Source: Romanomermis culicivorax
Taxonomy: Eukaryota; Nematoda; Enoplea; Mermithida; Mermithidae
Length of the DNA stretch: 64,000 bases
Assembly: GCA_963922205.1 (NCBI GenBank)
Contig: CAWUHX010000149.1
Location: 434,001 to 498,000, forward strand
Reading direction: 5' to 3'
A program made the position numbers and the translations under genes. The notes beneath the pieces were generated by a model, which was given only the letters and a program-made list of their open reading frames with translations, did no database searches and had not been told where the DNA came from. Of this stretch, positions 34,301 through 45,200 are shown one piece after another. Positions within the stretch are counted from its first letter, which is position 1. Each line of letters starts with the position of its first letter.

Positions 34301-37300
34301 CTTGATTACTTTTTACTCATTCTCCTTTTCTTATTTTTTTCCTTTATATTTTTCTTGTTTTTTTATTTTTATTCCTTTTTGTTTTTGGTACACTGCAAAG
34401 TTGTCACAAAAAAGATAGTGAAGAACACAATAGAGTCACACATAGAATAATTGTGATACTTTGTCATAATCTTAATTGCTCTCCATATATCCCGATAAAA
34501 AGTTACAAGGAATGAAGTTGGAAAAAGAAAATATGTATGCAACCAGAAAAGAAAAGAAAAAAGACAATGTAAAAAAGAGTAAAAGGGAAAACAGAGGTGA
34601 CAGGGCGAAGTAAAAAATCATCTTTTCATCTCCTTTGTGTTTCACATAAAATATGGTTACCTAATAGGGGGAATGTCTGGAGATAAATTACATAACATAT
34701 CATGGAGTTGCTTTTAAATCTAAAACCTAGGTAAGTATAGTACCAGGGGCGAATTACTGGGGGCGAATTACTCAGGGGCGAATTGTCCGGGGGCGAACTA
34801 CAGTGGGGGCGAAATGTGGGGGACGAATTGCTGGGGGCGAATTGTCCTAGAACCGCCTCAAGAGACTATAAAAATTTTATTAAATCTTTATGTAAGAACA
34901 GAGGAGGTCAGGTCAGCCCGATAATTTTCGCACTGGTTTCGACCAGACATTACACCGCGTGAATTTTCCAGAGGGGAGGATCCTCGGACGTTTCATCCGT
35001 TGTAGATCGGGTGGCCGAGTGTGCTGTCTGGCTTACTATAGCGGCTGGCCGACTGTAGAAGATGGCCGACTGTGCCGGTTGGCCGACTGTAACGGGTGGC
35101 AGAATTCCATTTGAAATAGTTTATATGTATAAGTCGAACTTTATGTAAAATGTTTTTACGCGAAATGTGAATAAAATGTTGCTAAATACAGGTTTCAATG
35201 TACAGGATATCATAAAAAAATGCAAGAGCAATGCAAAAATCGGCTAATTGAGTAAAAGCACACAAGGATAGCTATTTGAATTCAAAAGTTTTTCATTTTG
35301 TAAAGAATTTGGCATTAGTGCCAGTTGGTGATGGTTTTCCGGCTATACTAGTTGAAATCCAACAGTTTCTAGCTTACGTGGTCCACCTGTTGGGAGTTTT
35401 GAGCACTGTAACACTTGACTTTAAAACGTTTTATAGAAACTATTTTCATTCAGGGTCGTACTTGGCATCTATATACAAGAAAATCTTAATTTTGGAGTAC
35501 TTATTTTCAATTTTCATGAACGGAAAATGCGAAAAATTCACCAATATTCTTTTAAAATAAAAGCACAATGCTGATATTCCACAAATGTGAAGGCCCCATG
35601 GCTTTTACCACAGCTATATCGAAAAAAGTAATGAGCCAGAGACATTCCAGAGTACGACCCTTAAGTAATTTACTCAAGTAAAGACAAAATTCCATTGTTG
35701 TTCTATCTTTCTCGAAAATTCTATTTTTTGCCAAGCTCTATCATATTTTATTCATAGTTATTTTGCTACAAAAATATTAGAAAAATTCAATAGAATCAAT
35801 TAATCTAGGCTTTTATAATGAATTAAAAAATTACGAAGGACATATTTCTGCACTTAATTAGCATATTTTTGCGTCGCACTTGCATTTTTTATGACATCTT
35901 GTGCATTGAAACCTATATTTAGCAACATTTTATCCATGTTTTATGCGAAAACGTTTCACATAAGGTTCGACTTACATATAAACTATTTCAAATTGAATTT
36001 GGCCACCCGGTACAGTTGGCCAGCCCCTACGGTCGGTCAGCTGCTGAAGTCGGCCAGACGGCACAATCGGCCACCCGCCACACAATCTTTTCATCGAGGA
36101 GGGATTAGGGGTGAGTTAGCAAAAAACAAGAAAGGCTCCACAAGCACGTTTATCCTACATAATATGCATAAAAATAACAAAAAAACTGCCTTCAAAAAAG
36201 TTCAGGGGGGTGCATGTATGGTTTTGACACGGAACGGATATTACGAAGCCAGGACGCCCGGTCAACCACTGGCGTCAACACTCATAGCAAAAAATGCGAA
36301 AATATAAACTTACATTTGCTAAGGCTAGGGCGCTAAGAGGAGTATCTTCCGCGGGTTTAAGAACAACAGTGCACCCAGCAGCTAAAGCGGCGGCGGCCTT
36401 GCGTGTTATCATGGCGAATGGGAAGTTCCACTAAAAATGTACAAAATGTAAGAAAATCTTCATAACATATACACAGGGCCGTGCACAAGAGGGGGGGGCG
36501 GGGGGTGCCCCCGCTTATTGAGGCAGCATGCACACAGTGTATCGCGTAAAATCTACACTTTTTGGGGCTATTTAGTGAAAAAATGTCGTCCGCCCCCCAT
36601 GAAAAAATCCTGCGCACGGCCCCGCATATACATATTTTAATATTTCAGGCAATTAATATAAGAATCGGTCGGGACTTGGTGTCACACGAACGAGACAAAA
36701 CTACACTGAGGAAAACGCTATTTAACCAAAAAAGGGGAAAATGTTTCATTCAACTTTATCTTTTGCTGTAGAGAAAACAAAATAATATTACTATTCACAC
36801 GTCAACTTAGGATTTTCAATACTAACATATACATGCAATGGAGCTCCGAGGCCTAAGAGAGAGTTCATACCTAATGAAAAAATTTTGGTGGTACATCTAG
36901 AGCTTCACACGGCGAAAATTTCCTACCCGGGTCCCGTTTTGTCATTGCCAGGGTACGCGAATTACCCGGGTATATATTATAATAGTAACACAAAATTAAG
37001 TATTACTGTGAGCTGAAATATAAAAAACTCTAATTTTCATCAATTTATTGGAACATGAATAGATTAAAATTCAGTATACTGATTGGTTGGTATGTCCCGA
37101 ATCGGCTGGTTGGCTGATTCCCTCATCAGTCAGTCTGTTCACTAATTAGTTGATTGTTTTGTTCCCGAAATGGTCGGTTGGTTCCCTGCTTGTTTGGTTG
37201 GTGCCCGAATAGGATTGTTAGTCTCGCAAATGGTTAGTTGGTTTTCTAATTCGTTGGTTGGTTTGTGACCTGATTGCTTGGTTGGTACAGACTGGTTTAT

Positions 37301-39027
37301 CCATTCCAAGGTTAATTTGTTGCTTATACTCTACTAGATGATTCAAGCTTTGCCTGTCAAAGTACCCACACCTCCATTTTTGGGCCTTCGCCGAACAAAA
37401 CTTTATTTTTTATCGCTACCGGCCAGAGTCTTAATATCGATACTCGGTGTGCCCGGTATCGACACATAGCTCACGTAATGAGAGGCTCAGGGGCGTTTTC
37501 TATGGTTGGGGTAGTGTCGTATAGATAGGCGACAATTTGGAAAAAGCGTTATTTAATGAAAAAACTTTGAAATTTTCGCCTCATAAGTCTGACAAATGGT
37601 TCAAAAAATAGTTCTTATGGTTTAGATATCCATAAAAACTTGTACTTACGATATGAGACTATTCCTGGAGAGGATTCCTTTTACAGCACCCCAACTGTTT
37701 AAACATCACATAAGAATTAAGTAGTTACCGTGAAAATAGCACATAGTTATAAAGAACTGTTAATCGGCTTCGATGTGTTCGGTTTCCAAGTTTGAGGGAA
37801 GTTTTACAAACAAAGCAGCTGAAAAATGCTGGCCTACATACTCTACAATTTGAATCTTGAGACTGAAGCAGTAAATAACATATCCCACAATATTTCCTTT
37901 TTATATGTCAAAAAATTAAAAAATCACTAGGTATAGTATTTGTCAATCATTCGAAGTTTTGGACTTTTAAAATTCAACGGCGGGCTTAAACACCGCGTAA
38001 TCTACTCGTGACTCACTCACCAAATGAACTTACATACTGGTGTAATTAACGCCGCAACTCCGACGGGTTCTTTGTAGTGTAGGAGTTGTCTGCCGTGAGC
38101 ATTAGTTGGTATAATGTCGCCGTAAATACGTCTCGCTTCTTGAGCGTACCATTCTAGGTAAGACGTACCATAAACAATTTCGGTTCCAGCTTCGGCGAAA
38201 GGTTTACCCTGAGAATAGTTCAAAGGATTGAATATTACAACGAAACAGAGTCTCGGAATTCCTAGCTTACATTTTCAGTGGTCAAAATTCTAGCTAACTC
38301 GTCTTTATTCTCCATGCATAAATTTGACCACTTTTGTAAAATAGCCGAACGCTCCTGAAAAAGCTGTTCGACTCAGAAAGAAGTCAGTGCTTAAATTCTT
38401 AATCGTCGATTTTAGTCAAACTGTCAAAAGAGTTGAACTAATGTCCCGAAGCCAAATTCAGCGAAAAATTGTGAATTTCTTAATAAGATATAGTTCAATA
38501 TCTTCGAAAAAAACTTTTGTAGCCCCAGACCGAATGACGCGGAACATACTTAAGAATAATCTGTAACAATATTTCTAAATCTACATATGTTAGCGAAATA
38601 CGGCTGCTTACTGCAGCTTAAAAATTAAAAAAGTTATGTGTGCTGACCTTGGCTAGCGTTTTGAAACCCCAGTCTTTAAACGCTAAGTGCGCTGCATCTA
38701 CAGCATTTGATGTGTCGTCGACAGTCATATTTGGAACTGTAGCTATTATCTGAAAACACAAGCCATAGATGTTGTTCGTCCTATAACTGGCAGTAAATGT
38801 TCTGAATATTAGAAAAAATCCTTAATAAGCGTTTGTCTGAAGATAGTAATCAACGTAAAACTTACCGCTCCATTAGCAGGATTTGTAACTTCGAAAGTAT
38901 CACCACTTCTAGCACCGATCCATGAACCATTGACGTACGTTTTTGGCTGCAGGAGCGCCGATGTACTCAATGCTCGAATAGAGAAAACCTGAGCCAAGTT
39001 TTTCGCCAAATAGTCAATGCGACGCAT
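28362..39027 (-). CDS. ALDH5A1: Succinate-semialdehyde dehydrogenase, mitochondrial
   Basis: Nine minus-strand coding exons: 39027-38866, 38749-38648, 38354-38271, 38208-38038, 36430-36314, 33135-32992, 30001-29699, 29025-28797 and 28570-28362. They total 1,521 nt (506 aa plus stop) and all junctions are in frame. The enzyme oxidises succinic semialdehyde to succinate in the last step of GABA breakdown. Residues 1-25 (Arg/Ser/Leu, no acid after Asp5) fit a mitochondrial presequence. [16 protein letters not shown] (Asn175), [21 protein letters not shown] (Glu276) and [11 protein letters not shown] (nucleophile Cys310) are the aldehyde-dehydrogenase active-site motifs. The C-terminal [23 protein letters not shown] and YVCLGGL match SSADH rather than other ALDH classes. 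The Cys two residues after the nucleophile in human SSADH is Ser here. Introns 5 and 6 are packed with transposons. A strong acceptor (TTGCAG) lies just before the ATG. Confidence 0.96.
29240..29510. repeat. CGGGTCC-word repeat in an SSADH intron
   Basis: The word TCCGGGT or CGGGTCC occurs many times, with 'gatgtatcgggtagcatatt' near 29249 and an inverted 'gatacatctctag' near 29494 suggesting ends. The tract 'ggtagcatattttgaaaacataaggtccggg' repeats the left portion in tandem. It is probably a MITE built on the same subterminal-word plan as its neighbours. No target duplication was resolved. Confidence 0.4.
30115..30260. repeat. GGCCCG-word repeat, left cluster
   Basis: GGCCCG, AGCCCGA and CGGGCC words cluster here, and a matching cluster ('cggcccgaa', 'agcccg', 'cgggccagg') lies at 32590-32665. 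The pair brackets the element 30360-32466 and may be the two ends of an outer, older element. Boundaries were not resolved. Confidence 0.35.
30610..31808 (+). pseudogene. Tc1/mariner-superfamily transposase, broken
   Basis: The first part (30610-31080) gives helix-turn-helix-like sequence ([35 protein letters not shown]) and the first catalytic Asp in [11 protein letters not shown], followed by NRYNHHYWS. After a stop and a 181-bp MITE (31138-31318) the trace continues as [17 protein letters not shown] (second Asp) lies near 31440 and RSPDL-like codons near 31550. Stops and frame changes are frequent. The order of motifs is that of the DDE/D transposases common in arthropod genomes. Non-functional. 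Confidence 0.85.
31138..31318. mobile_element. hAT-type MITE, 181 bp
   Basis: The inverted relative of 18163-18342, with ends CAGACTACCCCATGGGG and CCTTGGGGACCTCTG. A perfect 8-bp duplication gtttgatc is present at 31130-31137 and 31319-31326. Inserted in the transposase pseudogene. Confidence 0.9.
32778..32849 (-). tRNA. tRNA-Thr(UGU)-like sequence, possibly a SINE head
   Basis: On the minus strand a 72-nt cloverleaf can be drawn. The acceptor pairs GCTCGGT with AGCGAGC (one mismatch). The D stem is GCGC/GCGT. The anticodon stem is TCTGC/GCAGA with loop CTTGTGT (anticodon TGT). The T arm contains the consensus B box GGTTCGAACCC, with one weak pair at its base. A T-rich stretch follows. Mismatches and the G at position 37 argue for a tRNA-derived repeat or pseudogene as much as for a working gene. 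It lies in SSADH intron 6, same strand as the gene. Confidence 0.5.
33498..34854. mobile_element. Element with inverted GGGGCGAATT arrays
   Basis: The left end (33498-33590) carries about five AATTCGCCCC-type words; the right end (34745-34850) carries about seven GGGGCGAATT words in the opposite orientation. A perfect 8-bp duplication gcctcaag flanks it (33490-33497 and 34855-34862). The terminal segments both contain GGACAATTCG. The 1.1-kb middle is AT-rich without a convincing ORF. It lies in SSADH intron 5. Confidence 0.82.
34993..36082. mobile_element. Element with inverted GGCCGACTGT arrays
   Basis: At 34993-35100 GGGTGGCCGA and GGCCGACTGT are repeated at intervals of about 15-20 bp. 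At 36000-36082 the complementary words (CGGCCACCC, ACAGTTGGCC, GTCGGCCAG) form an inverted array. The layout is the same as in the adjacent element at 33498-34854. No matching 8-bp flanks were found. The ORFs inside are short and unconvincing. Confidence 0.6.
36474..36624. mobile_element. hAT-type MITE, 151 bp
   Basis: The ends CAGGGCCGTGCACAAG and TGCGCACGGCCCCG are flanked by a perfect 8-bp duplication catataca (36466-36473 and 36625-36632). The same family, enlarged by an inner insertion, lies at 18416-19467. It begins about 43 bp upstream of the acceptor of SSADH exon 5 (exon 36430-36314). Confidence 0.9.
37080..37330. repeat. Degenerate GGTTGGTT minisatellite
   Basis: Units of roughly 16-24 bp resembling 'ttggttggttccctgattgg' repeat irregularly. 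They are the reverse-complement type of the large array at 44819-46200. SSADH intron 4. Confidence 0.65.
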
Positions 39028-39243
39028 TCTGCAACGACATAAGAAAAAATGTTGAATTAATATTACTAAGAATCATTCAGTTAAGCATATTACGAAGCGG
39101 TAAAGTATTTATCGGTATAACATACAATTTGACATTTGAATAGTTCATTGAAAAACAAATAACGTAGATAACTAATCTACAACTACGGGAAACACTTTTG
39201 TGCCGTAGAAAAACATGAAGTAGAACTATTGATGCACGTCCAA

Positions 39244-42200
39244 TCAACAATTAATCGAATCTAATACTTTGGCCATTTTCGATTTGTTCAATTTAGATCC
39301 ATATCTGAAAAAGTGAAGTAAATAATGTAATGATAAACCCAAAAAAAGACTCCTAAATTTCGTTTTTACACTCTTCCTGAAATCAATTTAAAATCAAATC
39401 AAAATCTAAACAGCTACATACAAACATAACATTGTTATGATCGAATTTCGACCTACCGCGAAATTTTTCAGGGCTTATCGGTTAATATTAGTGAAATATT
39501 TGGTCTCATTATTAAGAAATTTAATGTAGTGAGGTGAATTTCGTACTGGACTAAATAAATTAGTCTTACTCTATTTTATACACTTCATTCATGTCTTTAG
39601 AAACAACGTAATCTCGCCCACTCTTCGTGGCGAGTTCTTCGGCCTTTCTTATAATTTTTTCCAGATATATAATACTGGCGGCCTGTACATTATCTATGGT
39701 ATCTTGTTGATCGGCAAGATCGGGAGCGAATTTGGAAATAATCGTTTTAATGCACGAAGAAGGTAGGAATATAACTCTGCCGCATTTTTTCGGTTCTTTA
39801 TTATCCGGAAAATGTTCCTTTTGTGTTTGGTCACGCTTGTTATTGTTAGCTTAAATAAAAGAAATCGATAATCTTACAAAGGACGACAAAATAGCGAAGA
39901 ATCGCTTATTCACCGTATGTACTACTGCAAGGTTTTATTCCGACATCATTTGCTTTCGTGTCGACGGCATTACTGCGTTGTGTGGCGACATCGAATGGCT
40001 GAGTACTACGACCATGTGATTCAAGCTAGAAAATTTATATCATGTTAGATTACGTTGAGTTCACTATAAATAAATTTTTGCATAGATTTATAAACCATGC
40101 AATGGAAAACTCAGTACACATAACATTAGTCCTGCTCTGAACAAAGTTTCAGAACCAGTGTTCTATTTTAGAATTTACAGCAGTAGTAGTTCAGTGATCA
40201 ATTAAGAACTGTACTGAAACATATAAATGCGACGGAAGAGAAACGCAACACAATGCACATTATTTCAATAGAAACTTGTGAATTTTCACAGAAACAAATA
40301 CAAATAAATCATAATTTTTCAATCAAGTTGGAAAGGATTTTTTCAAGTAAAAGAACTTGTCAGATTTCACCATGTTGACATGCTAATTGGCTAATTACCA
40401 GGTAAAACAGAACCTGTATCTATTGGTAACAATACGTGGAAACTGGTATACGCGTACACACAGACAAAATTTTTGATAAATAATCTTACGCTGACAAAAT
40501 TTCCTCTAACTATACTGTCTTCCTTGATCCTCTGATTAGCCAATGAATATATAGAAATTTGATCTGAATCGAATATTTTTATATCTTCTTTAATAGACAA
40601 TGATGACTGAACTAGTCGATTTTGGGACGCTCTGTATCTTTCCAAAGGTGTGACGGACGTTTTCGTCGAAGAAACGACTGCCTTCAGCTTCTTATTATTC
40701 GTTTTCGCTTCCCTTCGACATTTAGCTTTTATCTCAGCTGATTTTTCTTCTACCACTTTCCGCTTTGCGGACGATAATTTAGACGCTTTGTTTGCCTCGG
40801 GCTTCCCCTAAAACATAAATGATTTAACTACCTTACTTATCACGCAATTGGCTAATACCTGCACATACGAAGAAACATAGGAGTATCAAGTTAATAATAA
40901 GGATACCAGCGCCGGAATCAGACTTTTTTTTGTCACGAGCCAAATGGCTCCTTTGCCTTAAGTTTAAGGAGCCAAAAATCTGTGATTGAAGAATATCGTA
41001 GTATAGGCCTGTAGCGCATTTTTGAATGCAATTAAATTATAAGGATATACAATCAGTTGATGCGTGTTTAAAAAAATGATTGTTCAAAACTTACTTTTCA
41101 ACCAGTATTTTTTACAAGCCTCTTTATACATGTATAAAGATAGACCAAATGATCTTTGTACGAAATTATGTTTTTTGTACACAAAAAAAACAGGATTTTT
41201 TGTGTATTTTTGCACAAACACTCTTCCAGATAGCACCTGAGTTCATTTCTTTCATATATGGCGCAAAAGTACCGTGTATTAAAAATGCAGCTACTGTTCT
41301 TATTCCAGCTGTTGTCTCCTATCTTTCCGGCGCGTAAATTTTCAGGTTTCATTCTAAAGTGCTGGAAAATCAATTTAAGGATAACTTATCCAATAAACTT
41401 AAAGTTTAAGTTTTCTGTTTAAAAACATGTCTTTATTGTCTTAAAAATTGAAAAACATACCCATACTTTCATAAGTTTGAAAAACTTTAGGTTGAACTTG
41501 ATGTTTCTGAAAATAACTTTCATGATGCTTATGTTCTACGTTAGGTTTATGCTTAAAATTAAAATATGTTCAAAATTATAGTCACAAAAAGTTGGAAAAA
41601 TTGATTTTGACTTCTATAGTAAACCAAATTCATCTCTGTTATGTCGAACATTCCACATTTTTTCCGCTTTTCGAAAATTTTTCACAAAAATGTATTATTT
41701 GTGAAAAACGGTCGACAGATCAATCCGAAGAATAATGAAATAAAATCCGGCCCCAAGCGCCGGAAAATTTTTCAGTGTTTTCTGTTTTTAGAGCATGCAG
41801 AACACCAACATTAAACGTAAAATTGAATCGAAATAACGATAATTCACTAACACATAAATACTTATATCAAAATTTTTGGTACCCATTTCCCAATTTTTAG
41901 GGGCCGAGACCCTTAAAATGACAAAAAAAAGCCTGGTCGGAATGGGTCAGAAGTAAAGTATCTGAAAACGAAGAACTTAAGCCGGAAAAGGTTATTTCGA
42001 GTGCCGCGAAAACAGCCTCCAGAATTTGTCGACCGCATGCAATAAATTGACAACGTGCTGATGTCACTAATCAATTAGAGAGTGTAGTCGCTATGAAAAT
42101 CAAAAAAATTAGCTAAAAACACAGATAGACACGGACTGAAAATTTACCGGGACCGAGACAGAGTTGCTATGACGCAGCTGGGACGAGCGTGCTTTAAAAT

Positions 42201-45200
42201 TCCAAATTTAAATGCGTCACTTAGAGATGTCCCTGGGACATTTTCCCATCCCACCTGTATTTTTTTTATTACTGCCCACACAAACAGTGTGAAATACAAT
42301 TACATGCGTCGTCAAAATGATTCGTCATGGAAACGTGCGATAAAAAGCATGAAAATAACATGCGATTAAAAACAAACTCTAAATTGGGAGTAGTTCGATG
42401 ATTAGGGTCAATTTTCCGATTTACGCCTCAACTTTTCCCAACGTTGATAAACTTGATGTCAGCATCAAAATTCAAAACAGACACTACAGTGTGACAGGCA
42501 GCTAGCGCACTTTTTTCTACCATTTTACCATCGACATTTTATTAATTTTTCATCAAAAACACTAAGTCTAAATCTAAGCATAAGACATGATTGAAATGTA
42601 CATCAAATATTTCAGAAACGCTGTTGTGGTAAAATTGTAGAAAAGGTCCCTATTGGCTGCTGACAGATTTAATAGCGAGCTAAGCAGCAATTCTAAGCTC
42701 ACATTTACTATGATGTGCCAGTAATGCAGTCTTTCACTCAAGTGTTTTTCAAAAAGCACATTAATTTGAACCTAAATTTTCAAGTAGTTCTTCAAATGAT
42801 TGTAACATGCTGGTAGATTTACATCTGTAATCGATTGCCCCTGACACTGATTTCATCAGTTTCCAAAAGTCAAGAAAAAGTAATTTCAAATTAATAAGAT
42901 CATACCCAACAGTATGCAATAGTGTTTCAAAAACAGAAGTTCTCGTACATTATCAACATTGTTTAGCTTCGTTTTGTTCAAAAAGTCCAAATTAGTGAAA
43001 ATTTGTTACTCACTTGAACATAAATTATAAAATTTCCAAATTCTGAAGAAAAAACAGAACAAATTCAATTATCAAGTAGAATTTGAGAAAATCAAATTAA
43101 AAAAGTATTTGTAACATCTGAAGCAAGATTAAAAAAGGAAACGGATTGCGATTAATTTTAAAATTTGGACAGGTGAATCGGAGTATATTCATAGCCGTTA
43201 AATGTGCGGTCAATTCATATCAAAAAATCATCCGTTTTTTCAGTCTGCCAATTTTTTACCGTTACTGGGACGGCCGGGTTTTTCCAATTTCAGATAGATT
43301 CGAGAAAAACGGTGAGCTGGAAACGGGCAACCAAATTCAAAAATTCAAAGAAAAAACAAAAAAACGGCAAGAATTTTTCAGGTGGAGGGTCCTCGGACTT
43401 TTTATCGAGGGAGGTGGAGGAAAGGGGAGCAAAAAAACAAAAAAAAGTTCCGCATGTTTTTCAAACAAAATATGCACAAAAATAAAAGTTCAGAGGGGTG
43501 TTTGACGATTTTTTTCGGGCCAGTGGGTGGATGCCAAGCGACTTTTTTTGCGGATGGGGTCATCAATTTCCCAAAATTTTTGGGGTGGGTGGTCATCAGA
43601 TGTCCCCAAGGTCGGAAATCTAGGTAGGGGTAAAATCGTATACGGTGAGGGAAGTACTTACTGACGCCCGTACCGCAACCTTTTTTGCTTGCCATGCCAG
43701 GCCTTGAGAGGGGTGTATATTTCGATGGTTCCCTTAATACAATACGTGTACAGCCATGTATATACAAATCACTCATTTTCCACTAACTTGGACAATTTCA
43801 CATGTTCACCTTATAAAATTGACTTCACTTGAAATTCCCAATATTTTTCGCCTTTTCCGAACATGTTTTCCCCAAAAAATACAATTTGGAAAGAAGATTG
43901 TCCAATCCACAGAATTACAAAAAAAGGATCCGACGCGAGCCGCCAAAAAATTTTCTGATTTTATAGCCTGGAGAACGTTTCCTGAAAATGTAATCTCTAC
44001 AAAATAATACTTTGCACAAAGATACCAATAAATCTTCGTACAGCGACATGTTTGTCTCGTACAAATAACAGTGGTGCTCTGCAGCTGTCCATTTTCCATT
44101 TTCACTATTTCACACATAAAAATCATATGCAGTATACATACATTTTCAAAACTGTGGACATCTTAGACGTATTTTTCTCAAACTGACCATCCACTCTCAA
44201 AAAAATAACCCAATAGCAATCCTTATAAAAGTACATACTCGCCCATTTCTTTCAAATCGGCTCACCCATTATGGCACTTGACAAAATTTTTTGTACCAAT
44301 AAGTCGTTTTTATCCCATTTCACTGGATCAGTAAAACATTCTTACCGGGGTGGTAGAGAAATTCCCAAACCTAAGACCGGGGTAAAAGTCCCTCTAGGGG
44401 GTGGTCTGATGATCACTGAAGAAAAAAATCCAATTTTTTCGAACAAAAAGTCAGAAAAAGTGTTCAAAAATAGAAATTTTTGTTTAAAAAACATGTCTAC
44501 CGCGCGAAGCATCGAAAAAATTGATTTTTCGGCCGTTTTTTGTTCAAAAATAAGCATTTTCTACGAAAAATTGACTTTTTTCAACTAAAAGCATGGGGTT
44601 CCTATGGCCATACCTGGGCAATGCCGGGCCACCCGAGCCACCGGGTAGCCACGTTTTTGGGTTCGGTAGCTACGTTGGCGGCTGTCGGTGGCTCCAGAAA
44701 TTCCACACTTTATAGAGCAGAGAGAGAGAGAGAAAGAGGAAAAAAAGAGAAGAGCAGACAAACAAAAAAGGAGAGCAAGAAAGAAAAAAAGAGCAGCAGA
44801 GGCAAAGAAATAAAGTCAGCCAACTAATCAACCAACTAACCAACTGATCTGTAAAGCAACCAACCGATTTTAGAAACAACCAACCAACTGATCTGGAGGG
44901 AAACCAATCGATTTGTGAGTCAACCAACCAACTGATCTGGGAAGCAACCAACCAACTGATCTGGGAAGCAACTAACCAACCTATTTGGGAAACAACCAAC
45001 CAACTGATCAGCAAACCATCCAACAAATTCAGGAAGCAACCAACCAAATGATCTGGAAAGCAACCAGCCAACTGATCTGGGAAGCAACCAATAAACTAAC
45101 CTTGGAGACGACCAAGCAACCAGCCAATCTGGGAGTCAACTAACTAACTGATCTGAGAGGCAACCAACCAATTTGGAAAAAACCAACCAACTTATTGGGA

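Noticed and set aside
36357-36617. 86-codon minus-strand ORF across SSADH exon 5
   Set aside because: It overlaps the exon in another frame and then runs through a 151-bp MITE; it is not coding.
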